Assembly: GCA_951804985.1 (NCBI GenBank)
Contig: OX638132.1
Location: forward strand, 18,023,529 to 18,087,528
Length of the DNA: 64,000 nucleotides
Reading direction: 5' to 3'
Origin: Dryomyza anilis
Taxonomy: Eukaryota; Arthropoda; Insecta; Diptera; Dryomyzidae
The translations under genes were made by a program, and so were the position numbers. The notes beneath the pieces are model-generated. The model saw only the letters and a program-made list of their open reading frames with translations. It was not told the DNA's origin and made no database searches. Of this stretch, positions 12,085-23,034 are shown piece by piece (within the stretch, counting starts at the first letter, position 1; the number at the start of each line of letters is the position of its first letter).

Positions 12085-12413
12085 GGTATCTTCAGTACTT
12101 TTAGAGTTATAGGTTTCTAAATAGTTATATAAAAGTATCTTGTATGGGAGGTGGGTATGTCCGTTAAACGATTTTGTTGATATCCGTACTCAGAACCATT
12201 TTTTGGGTAAAACATATTGGAACAAAATTTCATCGGATTCCGACTAGTATTTCTCAAGTTACCGTGTAATAGATAGACAAACAAACTGACATGGCTAAAC
12301 GGACTAGGGTCATAATGCAGATCAAGAATGTATATATACTTTTATATAAAGACCACGCATCCTAAGGACCGTTATCAGATCTTAAACTACCTTGTACCTC
12401 ATAAGGTGTAGAA
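12085..12413 (+). mobile_element. Decayed mini-me-like element
   Basis: A diverged copy of the family at 22313-23034. It shares AGTTATATAAAAGTA-CTTGTATGGGAGGTGGG, TTTCATCGGATTC, CTGACATGGCTAAACGGACT and GATCAAGAATGTATATATACTTT, and ends in AAGGTGTAGAAT. It has no open frame. Confidence 0.7.
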
Positions 12414-12486
12414 TCAATTTTTTTTTTTAAACATACTTTTTCAAACCTTTTTTTTTATCTCTCAATAAGAAATACATACAAATACC

Positions 12487-12787
12487 GTAGCCACGGTAGC
12501 TCAGTGGTTAGTGCGTTCGACTGCGCGCCGAAAGGTCCCCGGTTCAAGCCTGGACTGGGGCTAACAACATCTTTTCATAGAAACATTTTTCTATACCGCG
12601 CTACCTCTCGTCAGTAAATGGCAAACCTACGAGAGTAAAACCATTGCCTATGAAAAAGCTCTCACTTGCCGTTCGGATTCGGCAATAAACTGTAGGTCCC
12701 ACCACTTTGAGTACAAATATAACACGCACAGCTCAAATGGTGAGAGAGCTCGGCCGAAGTTATATACAGGAGTGTAGCGCCAAACTA
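12487..12787 (+). mobile_element. tRNA-derived SINE, copy 1
   Basis: It begins with a tRNA-like head GTAGCCACGGTAGCTCAGTG. A box-A element lies at about 12496-12513 and a box-B element GGTTCAAGCC at 12541-12550, the internal RNA polymerase III promoter. A roughly 220-bp tRNA-unrelated body follows (CCGCGCTACCTCTCGTCAGT, AACCTACGAGAGTA, GTTCGGATTCGGCAATAAACT, GAGAGAGCTCGGCCGAAGTT) and ends in TGTAGCGCCAAACTA. It is about 90% identical by eye to copy 2 at 21378-21680 in the opposite orientation, including head, body and end. No clear target duplication is seen for this copy. The head is too altered to be called a working tRNA gene. Confidence 0.88.
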
Positions 12788-13180
12788 ACATATATGAAAA
12801 TTAACAAAAAAATCAAAAAAGAGCCCACTTTGGACTGAATTCCTGTTGAAAATAATACATATAAAACAATTCATTTAATGGTATTCTATTCACTAGGTCT
12901 ATTTGATGATTGCACAAAAAAATTCATATTGATGAAATTTTTTTTCGGCCCAAATGCGCGCCTTCGATCCACTGTGCATCGTTCCGTTTTCAAAAATTGT
13001 CTCGTACGGAGAAAACACCGACAGAACGCATATAGAACGGTTCCGATATCGTATGATTTCTCCGTCTACTCGCATTGGTTTCGTAAAGATATCGAAACGA
13101 GTGGCATTCTCGGAGAACACAATATTCCATATCATGGTACTTATTTTGTATTTGGCATTAACTTATAGAATATATACCAT

Positions 13181-13390
13181 CACCTAGAAAAAAATACTAT
13201 ATAAATAATAGTTTTTTACTATTAAAAATAGTCAATAGAATAAATTGTTATTTTAATCGGAAAATACCATTAAATACTAGAAAATACCATGACATTGCCA
13301 TTGATTTTATATGAAAAGATTCATTTTTTGTATGCTATTAAATCAATAATTGTCCCATTGACCAATTTTAATGGAATTTTTTTCTGGGTG
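13181..13390 (+). mobile_element. MITE, CACCCAGAAAAAA family
   Basis: It begins CACCTAGAAAAAAATACTAT and ends TTTTTTTCTGGGTG, which are inverted-repeat termini. The body is over 90% similar by eye to 54422-54642, including CCATGACATTGCCATTGA. The flanks read AT on both sides rather than the TA seen at the other copy. Confidence 0.8.
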
Positions 13391-13503
13391 ATTGCATTAT
13401 ATAATTTAAGAAATTTTAAACATAGGGTCCATGTATTTAATCGATGCCAGACATATTTTTGCCAAAAATTCTTTCCGAGACAATTAAACTTAACAATATT
13501 CAA

Positions 13504-14001
13504 ACACGAGTTGAGAAACTTAGATCACATAGGCGGGACTTAAAGTCGGTCCGGCCCGACTTTGAAATACCCTACACATTGGTATTTAAACAAAAAATTT
13601 TGAAAAGTAAAGTGAGTCTATTTTTAAAATTTGTATGCTGATTTTGAATGCTTATATTATATAGATTAGAAAAACCGAGAAATAATGTAAAAAAAGAGAG
13701 TTATACAAAAGTGACTTGTATGGATGGTGGGCGTGTCCGTTAACCAATTTAGCTCTTTTTTCAAACTCAGTTCGTACTTTTGGCTTAAACATATTGAAAC
13801 GAAATTTCATCGGATTCTGAATAGTATTTCTCAAGTTTTTGTGTATTCGGGCAGCAAGACAGCAAGACAGACAGACAGACTTCGGTAGTGATGCTGAACA
13901 TTAAAATATATACTTTTCCATACCGTACACGCCTCCTAAGGGACGTTAAGATATATGCACAAAGTTAATATACCCTCTACCTCATAGGTGTAGGGTATAA
14001 A
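13504..14001 (+). mobile_element. mini-me-like element, internally deleted
   Basis: Begins ACGAGTTGAGAAACTTAGAT, passes GTCGGTCCGGCCCGACTTTG and the terminal motif ATACCCTACAC, then jumps to the GACTTGTATGGATGGTGGGCGTG section, an ACAGACAGAC microsatellite (13864-13880), TATATACTTTTCCATACC and CGCCTCCTAAGGGACGTTA. It ends at TAGGTGTAGGGTATAA. Compared with 22313-23034 the centre is missing about 220 bp. Confidence 0.75.
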
Positions 14002-15174
14002 AGTGAATTTAATCAACAAAAAAAATATTTATTTTATTTTTTATGGCAAAACATATTGTGGTACACATATAATCATAATAACAATTGTCTACAGCAAAAT
14101 TTATGCAATCCAAATTTTAATTTCGGATTATAAAATGTGATATTTACGCAAAGGTTTCTGTTTTTGCAACGTAGCAGTTTAAGAATTTGATATGCATACT
14201 TATTTTATATTCAGTTAGTATATTAAAAAAAATGTTCATTTCTAAAGCACACTCAAAAAATAGAAATCAATTGAATAAACAGACCGAAGCTAAAAGTGAT
14301 TTTTAAGTCATAATTTGAAATTTTGTACTGTTCACAAATTTTTCAATTACAAAAAAATAGGTTCCATCAATTCCACACTATACAGAGCAAGACAGCCAAA
14401 GTAAAACACACTGCAAGTGCAAAATATATAAAATATGCGAAATTATTTGGGACAAGCAAATAAAAAAAGCGATATTTTTTTTTGTAATAAAAATTCATGA
14501 CAATTTGTGATGTCGAAAAGTAGCATTATGTTTAACTTTGAGAATTTGTTTTAATATATTTTTGGCTAAATTGCAGAGCATAAGAAACTTTTTGAATTTA
14601 TTATAAACATCAATAAATGGCAAAGTAAGAAAGTCAGATAAAACAGAGTGACGACTGAATTATATTGTGTAGCTAGTTCTACATTTTGCTTCTAGTTAGC
14701 AAAGCAGTCGTCTATATGAAATTTATTTTTTAGTACAGTAGGGAATTTATTTCAAGTAGTTAAACTGCATTCATGGTAAGGATGTGTATAAAGACGTAGT
14801 AAATAAATTTAAACAAATAAATTGATACACAAAGGGAACAAATATTTTCTATGTAACCAACAAAAAAAAGAAGAATAAAGGAAATATAGAGTAAAAGTAA
14901 GGTAAATGATAATTTTTATAATTGGTAGTTTTCAAAATATTGACTGTTTTGATTGCTATGCTGAAACAATCTTCCGGTAAATTAAATGGTTTAAATGTTC
15001 AATATATTTTAGGTCCCTGGCCGCAAGGGAATATAATGTTTTTTTTTTTTTTATTTTAAATGTATCCAATTTCATTTTCATTTGAATAATATGAAAATTC
15101 TAACTTATATTATTCAAATGATGGTGTGTTTTGTTCTTTTTAATACTTTGAATTTTCAAACATCAGCTACTTCT
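14002..15174 (+). other. Intron 4 segment, no gene seen
   Basis: AT-rich sequence with no exon, RNA gene or bounded repeat that I can support. Confidence 0.45.
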
Positions 15175-16538
15175 GGGGCATTCCATTGTGACGTGCGTTA
15201 CATTCGTACGATTAAAAACCTTCTCATTGGATAAATAAAAATGGATAGATATATTTTTAAGACGCAGAGGATAGATCTAATAGTCCTTTATGCATGTATA
15301 AAAAAACTTTTGCAATAGGTCCTATATCTGTCTACAAATTTGAAGTCAAATGCTGTGACGGGCGTTACACGTACTTTTTCAAAAAACAGAGTTTACTCCA
15401 CAAAGTATTAAATTTTAGCTAAATTAATCGGACTATGGAGATTAAGTATATCTCAGTTCCTTCATTAATAATGGGAGTTCTCCCCTATATAATAATATTC
15501 TGAAATGGTTACTTTGATCACTGACTTACCAAGTATCAAAACTTGTGACGGGTGTTACACATTTTGTGACGGGCGTTACCTATACGAATTCTATACAAAT
15601 ATACATGAAAATTCAAATTATGAATTGCAATTTTTTGATGAAAAAGAGCCAAATGTTTGTGGTAGGAATGGTAAACCGTTATTTTGAGGCACACTGTCCT
15701 CATATAATTTATGTTTAAAACAAAACATTTAGTTTTGAAAAAAATATTTTTTATATTAAGATGTCTGCATTATTAGCAATCCGTTTACTTCGCAGCTTAT
15801 TTAAATATTTTTCGCATTTCCAAAATAATGATTTTTTTGTGATTTTTTATGATTTTTTTTAAGGTTTGGAATTTCTCTTTTTTATCTTTGCTTATTGAAT
15901 ATTTTGGAATATTTACTACTTTTTCTATGGTTAAATAATAATATAATTGATTTTTGATGCATATATTAACAAATATATAATTTTCCAAATTTTTGGTTTT
16001 GCGACGATTGTTAATTGTGACGGGCGTTACAATATTTTGGATGGATATAGCAACCATCTGGAATATCTATGAGACCAAAGAGTATAATAAATGAATGGAT
16101 ACGACAAAAATCTTTACTTTTACAAAGTTTTCCAGTTCTAGGTTTGCAAAATAGTTCGCAAAATCACTTTAACTATATTTTTTGTGACGTGCGTTGCAAC
16201 TCAAAAAAGTAAAACTGTTTGGTTAATTGTCAGTACTTTGAACCACTTATTACCTATGCAATATGTGGCATACTTTCGCAAACAAATTACCTTTCAAATT
16301 GTACTATTCAATTTTTTTTCTGATTCAAAACAACAAAACTACAGTGTTTCACATTTTGTACTATAATAAATTTCAAAAAAATATTTGACTTTAATTGAGA
16401 AAAAAACACATTTGCCATGAATTTTGGAAAATTCTGATTACAGAATATGAAATTAAAAGTTTTTCTTATCCTAAAAATCATTAAACGGAATCAATAGGTT
16501 TAACTTTAATATATCACACGTTTTCTCTGGAATTCCCC
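15175..16538 (+). mobile_element. 1.36-kb inverted-repeat element with six TGTGACGGGCGTTACA motifs (copy 1)
   Basis: The outer end GGGGCATTCCA at 15175 is matched by TGGAATTCCCC at 16538, and both are flanked by TTCT (15171-15174 and 16539-16542), a possible 4-bp target duplication. The same element lies inverted at 18344-19732. Inside, a 16-bp near-palindrome of consensus TGTGACGGGCGTTACA occurs six times in one orientation (starts 15187, 15354, 15544, 15565, 16016, 16183). No transposase is encoded; the open frames are short and AT-driven. The repeated motif looks like a subterminal protein-binding site set, but the superfamily is unknown to me. Confidence 0.75.
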
Positions 16539-18343
16539 TTCTTCCTCGTCATTTCTTCAACGAGATAATTTTTATCCTTACGAAAATTTTCCCATAAACA
16601 ACTTTCAGTTTTTCGTTGAGTTTCCAAAATAAAAATCTGCCCTCCACTCAAAATGAATTTGGTATTAAGGCCATTCCACAACAAATCAATCAGCGATTGG
16701 AACTCACCTTCTTCGATTTCAATGAAATTTGGGCAACTGATAAAGAGATATGCTCTGACCAATTTCTTTTATTTTATTCGACCACTATTTCCAGAGATAC
16801 AGTGGTTCAAAGTTACCAAAAATGGGTTAAACATCACTTTTCTATGGTTGTTAATATTTCAATATATCTTAAGAAAGGAATGCCAGAAACTCCAGCTCGT
16901 TTTAAAGCTAATATAACAAGCTTTTATACCAATTAAGTAGTAACTGCTAAACTTGAAAATGTGGCCCGTGATAATTATGCTTGCACTTCAAAATGGATGT
17001 CCTTAAAATGGACCCTTTTTAAAATTCTGAAAAAAATCATATATTATGGTTGATTTAATATAAATGTTCATGCCAAATTTCAAGATGGTATTTTGAAAGC
17101 ATCGTATTTTAAAAATTAATTTTCTAAATTATTACATATTTTTTGTATTGAAAAAAAAATTTTTTTTTTTCAAAAGTAAATTTTGTAATAATTTTTTAAT
17201 GTATTTTTAACTCTGATTTCGAAAATGGCATCGAATTAGTACATTAAAATTATATAGTAATATTATGAATGAACATAGGGAGAATTCTCTGCCGAACAGT
17301 GTTATCGTACTGAGTAATTTTCTATCGACACAGCAAATTAAATATAACGTATTAAATAGTGTCAAATACAATTTTAGAGGATTTTTTAAATAAGAAAACC
17401 TATTTTTTTTTTTTTAAATTTAAATTTTTTAGTATAACTAATATGGACTTTGACGGTATTTCAAATTACATTTTTTTAAATATTAATAAATTGCTTCTAA
17501 AAAACTTTTTCGTTAAAAGGAATTATCAGGTTGATGATTAGAAACATATTTTCATTGTAATAAATATTTCACAATGTCCGTCGTAGATATGACAATAATG
17601 TATGACATTTGATGTCATGATAGCGTACACGAATTAAGTAGCATATAAAATTTGAACATTTTATCACATTTCCATTAATCCATTAATGAGTATTACATTA
17701 AAAACAATTCAATCAGCATGTAATGGAATTCAATTTGTCTGAAAACATGCCTTATCATTTTTTGTAAATGGACACATATCTGATTGTCAAGTGGTCGAAA
17801 CATTGCTAATGGCATGTGAAAATATTATCATAAATAAAAAAAACTATATAATATATATCAAATAACCACCCTAATTTATATAGTTTGAGTTACAAATGCT
17901 TATTTGACCTTTTAACTGAATCACTAAAAGCATAGCTATTCCAATTTCATAATAAGCTATATTAAATATATATATGGTGTAACAATAAATATTAATTTGA
18001 AAAGGTTTCTTTTTTTTTGTTTTGTTTTGCAAATTAGTTTAAGTCATAAGTTGGTGCACTTTCTTCAGAGGGTACCACGTCAAATTGATTATGTGATAGA
18101 ACATTGAAAACGTCTCCAAGGTAATGCAATGGTCCAATAAAACTAAAAAAATATTTTATGTATATTTGGTTTAAACATATAAAAATTAAACATCAAAAAT
18201 GAAATAGGTACCAAAAAAACTGGGTTTAAAGTTATCAATGGTGATAAAAACAAAATTACTAAACCAAATTTTCCAAATTCCGTTACCATAGGAAAATTTG
18301 CAATTTGAAACTTAAAAAAAAATATTTTTTTTTAATTATCTTT
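16539..18343 (+). other. Spacer between the two inverted element copies, no gene seen
   Basis: AT-rich sequence. 16546-16936 has an open stretch of about 106 codons on the + strand without recognisable motifs. GGCCATTCCACAACAAATCA at about 16669 resembles the GGCATTCCA ends of the flanking elements, so part of this may be another old element of the group. The rest is low-complexity. Confidence 0.4.
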
Positions 18344-19732
18344 GGGGCATTCCACAGAAAACGTTACCAAGGTGTGATATATTAAAGTTAAACCTATTAA
18401 TTCCGTTTAATGGTTCTTAGAATAAGAAATACTTCTAATTTCATATTCTGTGATCAGAATTTACCAAAATGCATGGCAAATGTGTTTTTTCTCTCAATCA
18501 AATATTTTTTTGAAATTTATTATAGTACAAAATTGAGGCTATGTATAAAATACTGTAGTTTCGTTGTTTTAAATCCGAAAGAAAATTTAATAGTACAATT
18601 TGAAAGGTAATTTGTTTGCGAAAGTATGACACACATTGCATTGGTGATAAGTGGTTCAAAGTACTGAAAATTAACGCCCGCCACAAAAAAATAGTAAAAG
18701 TTATTTTGAGAATTATTTTGCAAACCTACAACTGGGAAACTTTGTAGCAGTTAAGATTTTTGTCGTATCTATTCATTTATTACAGTCTTTGATCTCATAG
18801 ATATTCCAGATGGTTGCTATATCCATCCAAAATATTGTAACGCCCGTCACAAATAACAATCGTTGCAAAACCAAAAATTTGGAAAATTATATATTTGTTA
18901 ATATATGCATCAAAAATCAATTATATTATTATTTAACCATAGAAAAAGTAGTAAATATTCCAAAATATTCAATAAGCAAAGATAAAAAAGAGAAATTCCA
19001 AACCTTAAAAAAAATCATAAAAAATCACAAAAAAATCATTATTTTGGAAATGCGAAAAATATTTAAATAAGCTGCGAAGTAAACGGATTGCTAATAATGC
19101 AGACATGGTAGTTATTTAAAAGAATCTTAATATAAAAAATATTTTTTTCAAAACTAAATGTTTTGTTTTAAACATAAATTATATGAGGACAGTGTGCCTT
19201 AAAATAACGGTTTACCATTTCTACCACAAACATTTGGCTCTTTTTCATCAAAAAATTGCAATTCATAATTTGAACTTTCATGTATATTTGTATAGAATTC
19301 GTACAGGTAACGCCCGTCACAAAACGTGTAACACCCGTCACAAGTTTTGATACTTGGTAAGTCAGTGATCAAAGTAACCATTTCAGTATTTTATTATATA
19401 GGGGAGAACTCCCATTATTAATGAAGTAACTGAGATATACTTAATCTCTATAATCCGACTAATTTAGCTAAAATTTAATACTTTGTGGAGTAAACTCCGT
19501 TTTTTGAAAAAGTACGTGTAACGCCCGTCACCGCATTTAACTTCAAATTTGTAGAAAGATATAGGACCTATTGCAAAAGTTTTTTTATGCATGCATAGAG
19601 GACCATAAGATATATCTTCTGCATCTTACAAATATTTCTATTTATTCTATTATACAAGAGTCTATTTATTTATTAAATGAGAAGGTTTTTAATCGTACGA
19701 ATGTAACGCCCGTCACAATGGAATGACCCCGT
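18344..19732 (-). mobile_element. Inverted copy (copy 2) of the TGTGACGGGCGTTACA element
   Basis: Reverse complement of 15175-16538 over almost its whole length. It starts GGGGCATTCCACAGAAAACG and ends GTCACAATGGAATGACCCC. The six TGTAACGCCCGTCACA-type motifs are kept (for example at about 18838, 19306, 19327, 19516 and 19703), with one at about 18672 altered to CGCCCGCCAC. No target duplication is evident. Confidence 0.75.
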
Positions 19733-19828
19733 TGTTAATTGAAAATTAATTTTGGTTCAATATTTTCTTAAATTCAGTGATTTTGTTTCCCACAATACGC
19801 TATGTCTCACTCTACTCCAGGTTCCCCT

Positions 19829-19958
19829 ATATATTATGATTTTGGGAGTAGTATTTTTTTTTTAAATTTGGTTGTGTTAAAAATAATGATTAGTGATTCA
19901 TTATTTTTAATACGACAAAATTTTAAAAAAATTACTACTCCCAAAATTATGATATATA
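19829..19958. repeat. Foldback hairpin with about 55-60 bp arms
   Basis: TATATTATGATTTTGGGAGT at about 19829 pairs with ACTCCCAAAATTATGATATA ending at about 19958. The arms continue inward through TTTTTTTAAATTT and GTTAAAAATAATGA to a centre at about 19893, with a few mismatches. It is either a small foldback element or a transcript hairpin. Confidence 0.75.
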
Positions 19959-19965
19959 TGGGAAT

Positions 19966-21030
19966 CTGCAGTAAAGTAGGACATATGGTAATGTGGGAAA
20001 CTGCAATTTGTGGACATGTTTTTGTACTTAAAAGAATAAAAACAATTATCAAGTGCTTCTTAATATGGAATAAACGTTTTCATACATAGTTATTCGAGAG
20101 CAAGTGCAAAAAAATGTTTTTGAAAGTTTTTTTTTAGAGTGCTTTTGTGAATTTTTGTCTCTTTTTAATTAAAAAAATTTCGCATATTCTATATCTTTTG
20201 AAATACAAACGGGGTTTTCAAATAATTGAACATTGCTTCAATGCAACTAATGTTTTAATTGTGATTTTGGGGTAAAGTAGGAAACATTTTCTGGGGTAAA
20301 GTGGGAAACCGTAATTTAAGCAATTTTTGATGTTATTTTAGTGAAAATATTATGGTTTATGAATAATTTAATTGGTTAAGATAAGAAAACAACTTCAATC
20401 CTAAACAAAAACCAATGAAAAGCAAATTTGGACTTCACCTGAAAAAAATATCTGAATTGCAGAAAAAAAGCCGAGAAGCGAACCTTGAACAAGAGCAAAA
20501 AGAATACATCGGTAAATACTCTTCAAATTTATCAGAAGAAGAAGAAGAATTTTGTATCATTTGCATCCATAAAAGCCAAAGCAATTAAATTCAGTGAACT
20601 GCAATATCTCCAAACGACCTGTATACACAGAATATTTTGACTAGGAGTAAATGTACAATTTTTTTTCGTAATTCTGAGATGTTTATAAATTTAAACATTT
20701 TTTCTTCTTATTTTTTTTTGCATTACCATTCTTATTTTATTACCTTTTAATAATGTTTTAGCCTTAATATGTTTGCCTTTGTAATGAAAATATCAAAACA
20801 TAAAGGAGAAATAGCTTCTTGGTAAAAATTTTGAAGTTTCCCACTTTACCCCAGCATTTTTCAACATGTCCAAAATTAAGCAGTTTTGAAAAATCGTTAT
20901 TACAAAAAGTTAGATCATGAATCAGTCTATGGATTAAACCCTTAAAATAATTTTAAAAAAATATACAAATTTGTTTTCATTCGAGGAAAATCAAAACGTG
21001 TCCCACTTTACCCCAGGCTTCCCTACCTAA
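19966..21030. mobile_element. Decayed element with GGGGTAAAGTGGGAAAC motifs (possibly pogo-like)
   Basis: The motif GGGGTAAAGTGGGAAAC and close variants occur on the + strand at about 19971, 20270 and 20293. They occur inverted (GTTTCCCACTTTACCCC) at about 20836 and 20999. A related but changed end, CTCACTCTACTCCAGGTTCCC, sits at about 19806 as a direct, not inverted, match to 21002-21025. Between the motifs lies the 58-codon frame at 20415-20588. Such ends recall pogo/Tigger-type DNA transposons, but this is an inference and the true termini are not established. Confidence 0.45.
20415..20588 (+). pseudogene. Short acidic-tail frame, possible transposase C-terminal remnant
   Basis: 57 residues from ATG: a lysine/glutamate-rich helix-like part, then EEEEEFCIICIHKSQSN and a stop. 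The CxxC next to an acidic run is reminiscent of the zinc-finger tails of some pogo-family transposases, and the frame sits inside the GGGGTAAAGTGGGAAAC element. It may also be chance. No catalytic domain is present. Confidence 0.25.
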
Positions 21031-21377
21031 TTCCGATATTTGTGCCTAAGTTCACCAACAACTGTATATAATTCTAATGACAGGCACGAATTTCATTTGA
21101 TTTATTTTAAAATATTAGGAAAATTGATCCCATATACGCCAACATGTCTGTATTTGGTATAACTTTGGAGTACTGAGACGTCGAGTTTAGAATGTTTCAG
21201 TTCATAGGCATATCGTAAAATGATTTCGGGTAGATAAAAAGTCATTTGTTGTGCAGTATCATTCGTGATTTTGCTTTTTTTGTTGAATTTAATTAGCAAA
21301 TCAACTAAAGCACTCAGACAAAAAATAATTGAAATTTGCTACCGTCATTATTGGCAATTGATCCATTAATATAATAA

Positions 21378-21680
21378 TAGTTTGGCGCTACAGTCCTCCA
21401 TAGAACTTCGGCCGAGCTCTCTCACCATTTTGAGCTGTGCGTGTTATATTTGTACTCCAAAAATGGTGGGACCTACAGTTTATTGCCGAATCCGAACGGC
21501 GGGTGAGAGCTTTTCATAGGCAATGATTCTACTCTCGTAGGTTTGCCATTTACTGACGAGAGGTAGCGCGGTATAGAAAAATGTTCCTATGAAAAGATGT
21601 TGCTAGCCCCAGTCCAGACTTGAACCGGGGACCTTTGGGCTCGTAGTCCAACGCACTAACCACTGAGCTACCGCGGCTAC
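21378..21680 (-). mobile_element. tRNA-derived SINE, copy 2, with perfect 13-bp target duplication
   Basis: Reverse complement of the SINE at 12487-12787. The head GTAGCCGCGGTAGCTCAGTG reads leftward from 21680, with box B GGTTCAAGTC, the same body and the same TGTAGCGCCAAACTA end. It is bounded by perfect direct repeats AATTGATCCATTA at 21356-21368 and 21687-21699, the mark of target-primed insertion. A short ATT-rich tail (21369-21377) lies between the 3' end and the duplication. The anticodon-loop region reads CTACGAG, i.e. an ACG anticodon position, and the stem differs from copy 1 by a paired G/C swap. Confidence 0.93.
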
Positions 21681-21699
21681 TTTTTTAATTGATCCATTA

Positions 21700-22312
21700 C
21701 CTACTACAATAATTGTGAAATATCGACGCAATGAAAATGAAATATTTCAATATAAATTCTCGTTTTTTATGCTATTTTATTTTCTATTTTTGAATGTTTA
21801 ATTTCTTGTTCTAACATTTGTACAAATATACATTATAAGTATAAATTAAAATTCATAGCATGTGCAAAATATATGATTAGCTTAATTTATTTCATGATAT
21901 ATGTGCCTTAATAAAAAAATATTGATAAAGTACTGCACAATTTATAGGTTTTCATTTGCCATTGATTATGATTGAAATCATTTAAATAATACATTGGCAA
22001 TTTTATATTTTAGTAGACGTTTTTATGTATTATTTGTTTAAAGTCAATAAATATTGTTTTTTGTGGTTGCTGAAAATTTACATTGCATATACTGTGCAAT
22101 AAACTACTGGTTGGTTAAAGAAATAAAAAAAAAATATATAGATAAAACAAATATAGATAAAATATATAGATAAAAACTGAAACAAAGAAAAAATATGTTT
22201 GTACAAAAATTGTAGATGCATATAAAAAAACTATAAATATTGGTATTGTTTACTGGACTTGTGCATGATTAATAAGTGCATTAAACAGAATTTTTCACAA
22301 TTTTCCAAATAA
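21700..22312 (+). other. Intron 4 segment, no gene seen
   Basis: AT-rich, with a short tandem ATATATAGATAAAA-type stretch at 22130-22180. Nothing else is recognisable. Confidence 0.45.
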
Positions 22313-23034
22313 AAACGAGTTGGGAAAGTTAGGTCACATGGGGCGGATTTTTATAGTCGGTCGGGCCCGATTATGGAATACCCTACACCTTTGGTGGGGA
22401 TATTAACCCTCAGAATATCATTCATATATCAGAAATTTACGTCTTATATCCCTATAAATTAAAAATATTATATAAAGTATAAAAAACTAAAAAAAATAAA
22501 TTTGAAAAATGTAATTGGGCGGACCACGCCTATATATAGAATTTTGAAAGGCTAATATTTCATAGATTTGATTTTAATAATTTACGGATCAAATTTCCAC
22601 TATGAAAACCCGGGAAATAATGAAAAAAAAAGTGGGCGGATCACGCCCATTTCTGGACCACATATTTTTAGGTGAATTCTAACAATATGTTTTAAATTTT
22701 ATAACTTTACCTTGAATACTTTTCGAGTTATTAGTTCCGAAAGAGTTATATAAAAGTGACTTGTATGGGAGGTGGGCGTGTCCTTTGACCGATTTGGCTC
22801 ATTTTCAAACTCTGTTCCTACTTTTGGCTAAAATATATTGAGACGAAATTTCATCGCATTCTGATCAGTATTTATCAAGTTATTCTGTATTCGGACAGCA
22901 AGACAGCAAGACGGACAGACAGACAGACTGACATGGCTAAACGGACTCGGGTAGTGATGCTGATCAAGAATATATATACTTTTTCATACCGTACACGCCT
23001 CCTAAGGGGCGTTACAATAGGTGTAGGGTATAAT
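22313..23034 (+). mobile_element. mini-me-like element (most complete + copy)
   Basis: Starts AACGAGTTGGGAAAGTTAGG, then a TCGGTCGGGCCCGATTATGG block and ATACCCTACACCT. This motif is matched by AGGTGTAGGGTAT at the far end (about 23020-23033), a 13-bp inverted pair. Near the right it carries the microsatellite ACGGACAGACAGACAGACTG, CATGGCTAAACGGACTCGGG, GATGCTGATCAAGAATATATAT and CGCCTCCTAAGGGGCGTTAC. The core TTCTTGATCAGCATCACT (read on the other strand), flanked by TA and GTCY runs, is the hallmark of the dipteran mini-me elements. It is non-coding, about 720 bp. Confidence 0.82.

Noticed and set aside
12487..12560. A genuine tRNA gene at the SINE head
   Set aside because: The box A/B spacing fits, but the anticodon stem is imperfect. 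The sequence continues into a body shared with a second copy, and that second copy has a target duplication. This is a SINE.
16616..16936. 106-codon + strand frame between the inverted elements
   Set aside because: No recognisable motif, and two overlapping frames are open in the same place. The region has element-like GGCCATTCCA ends, so it is probably transposon debris.
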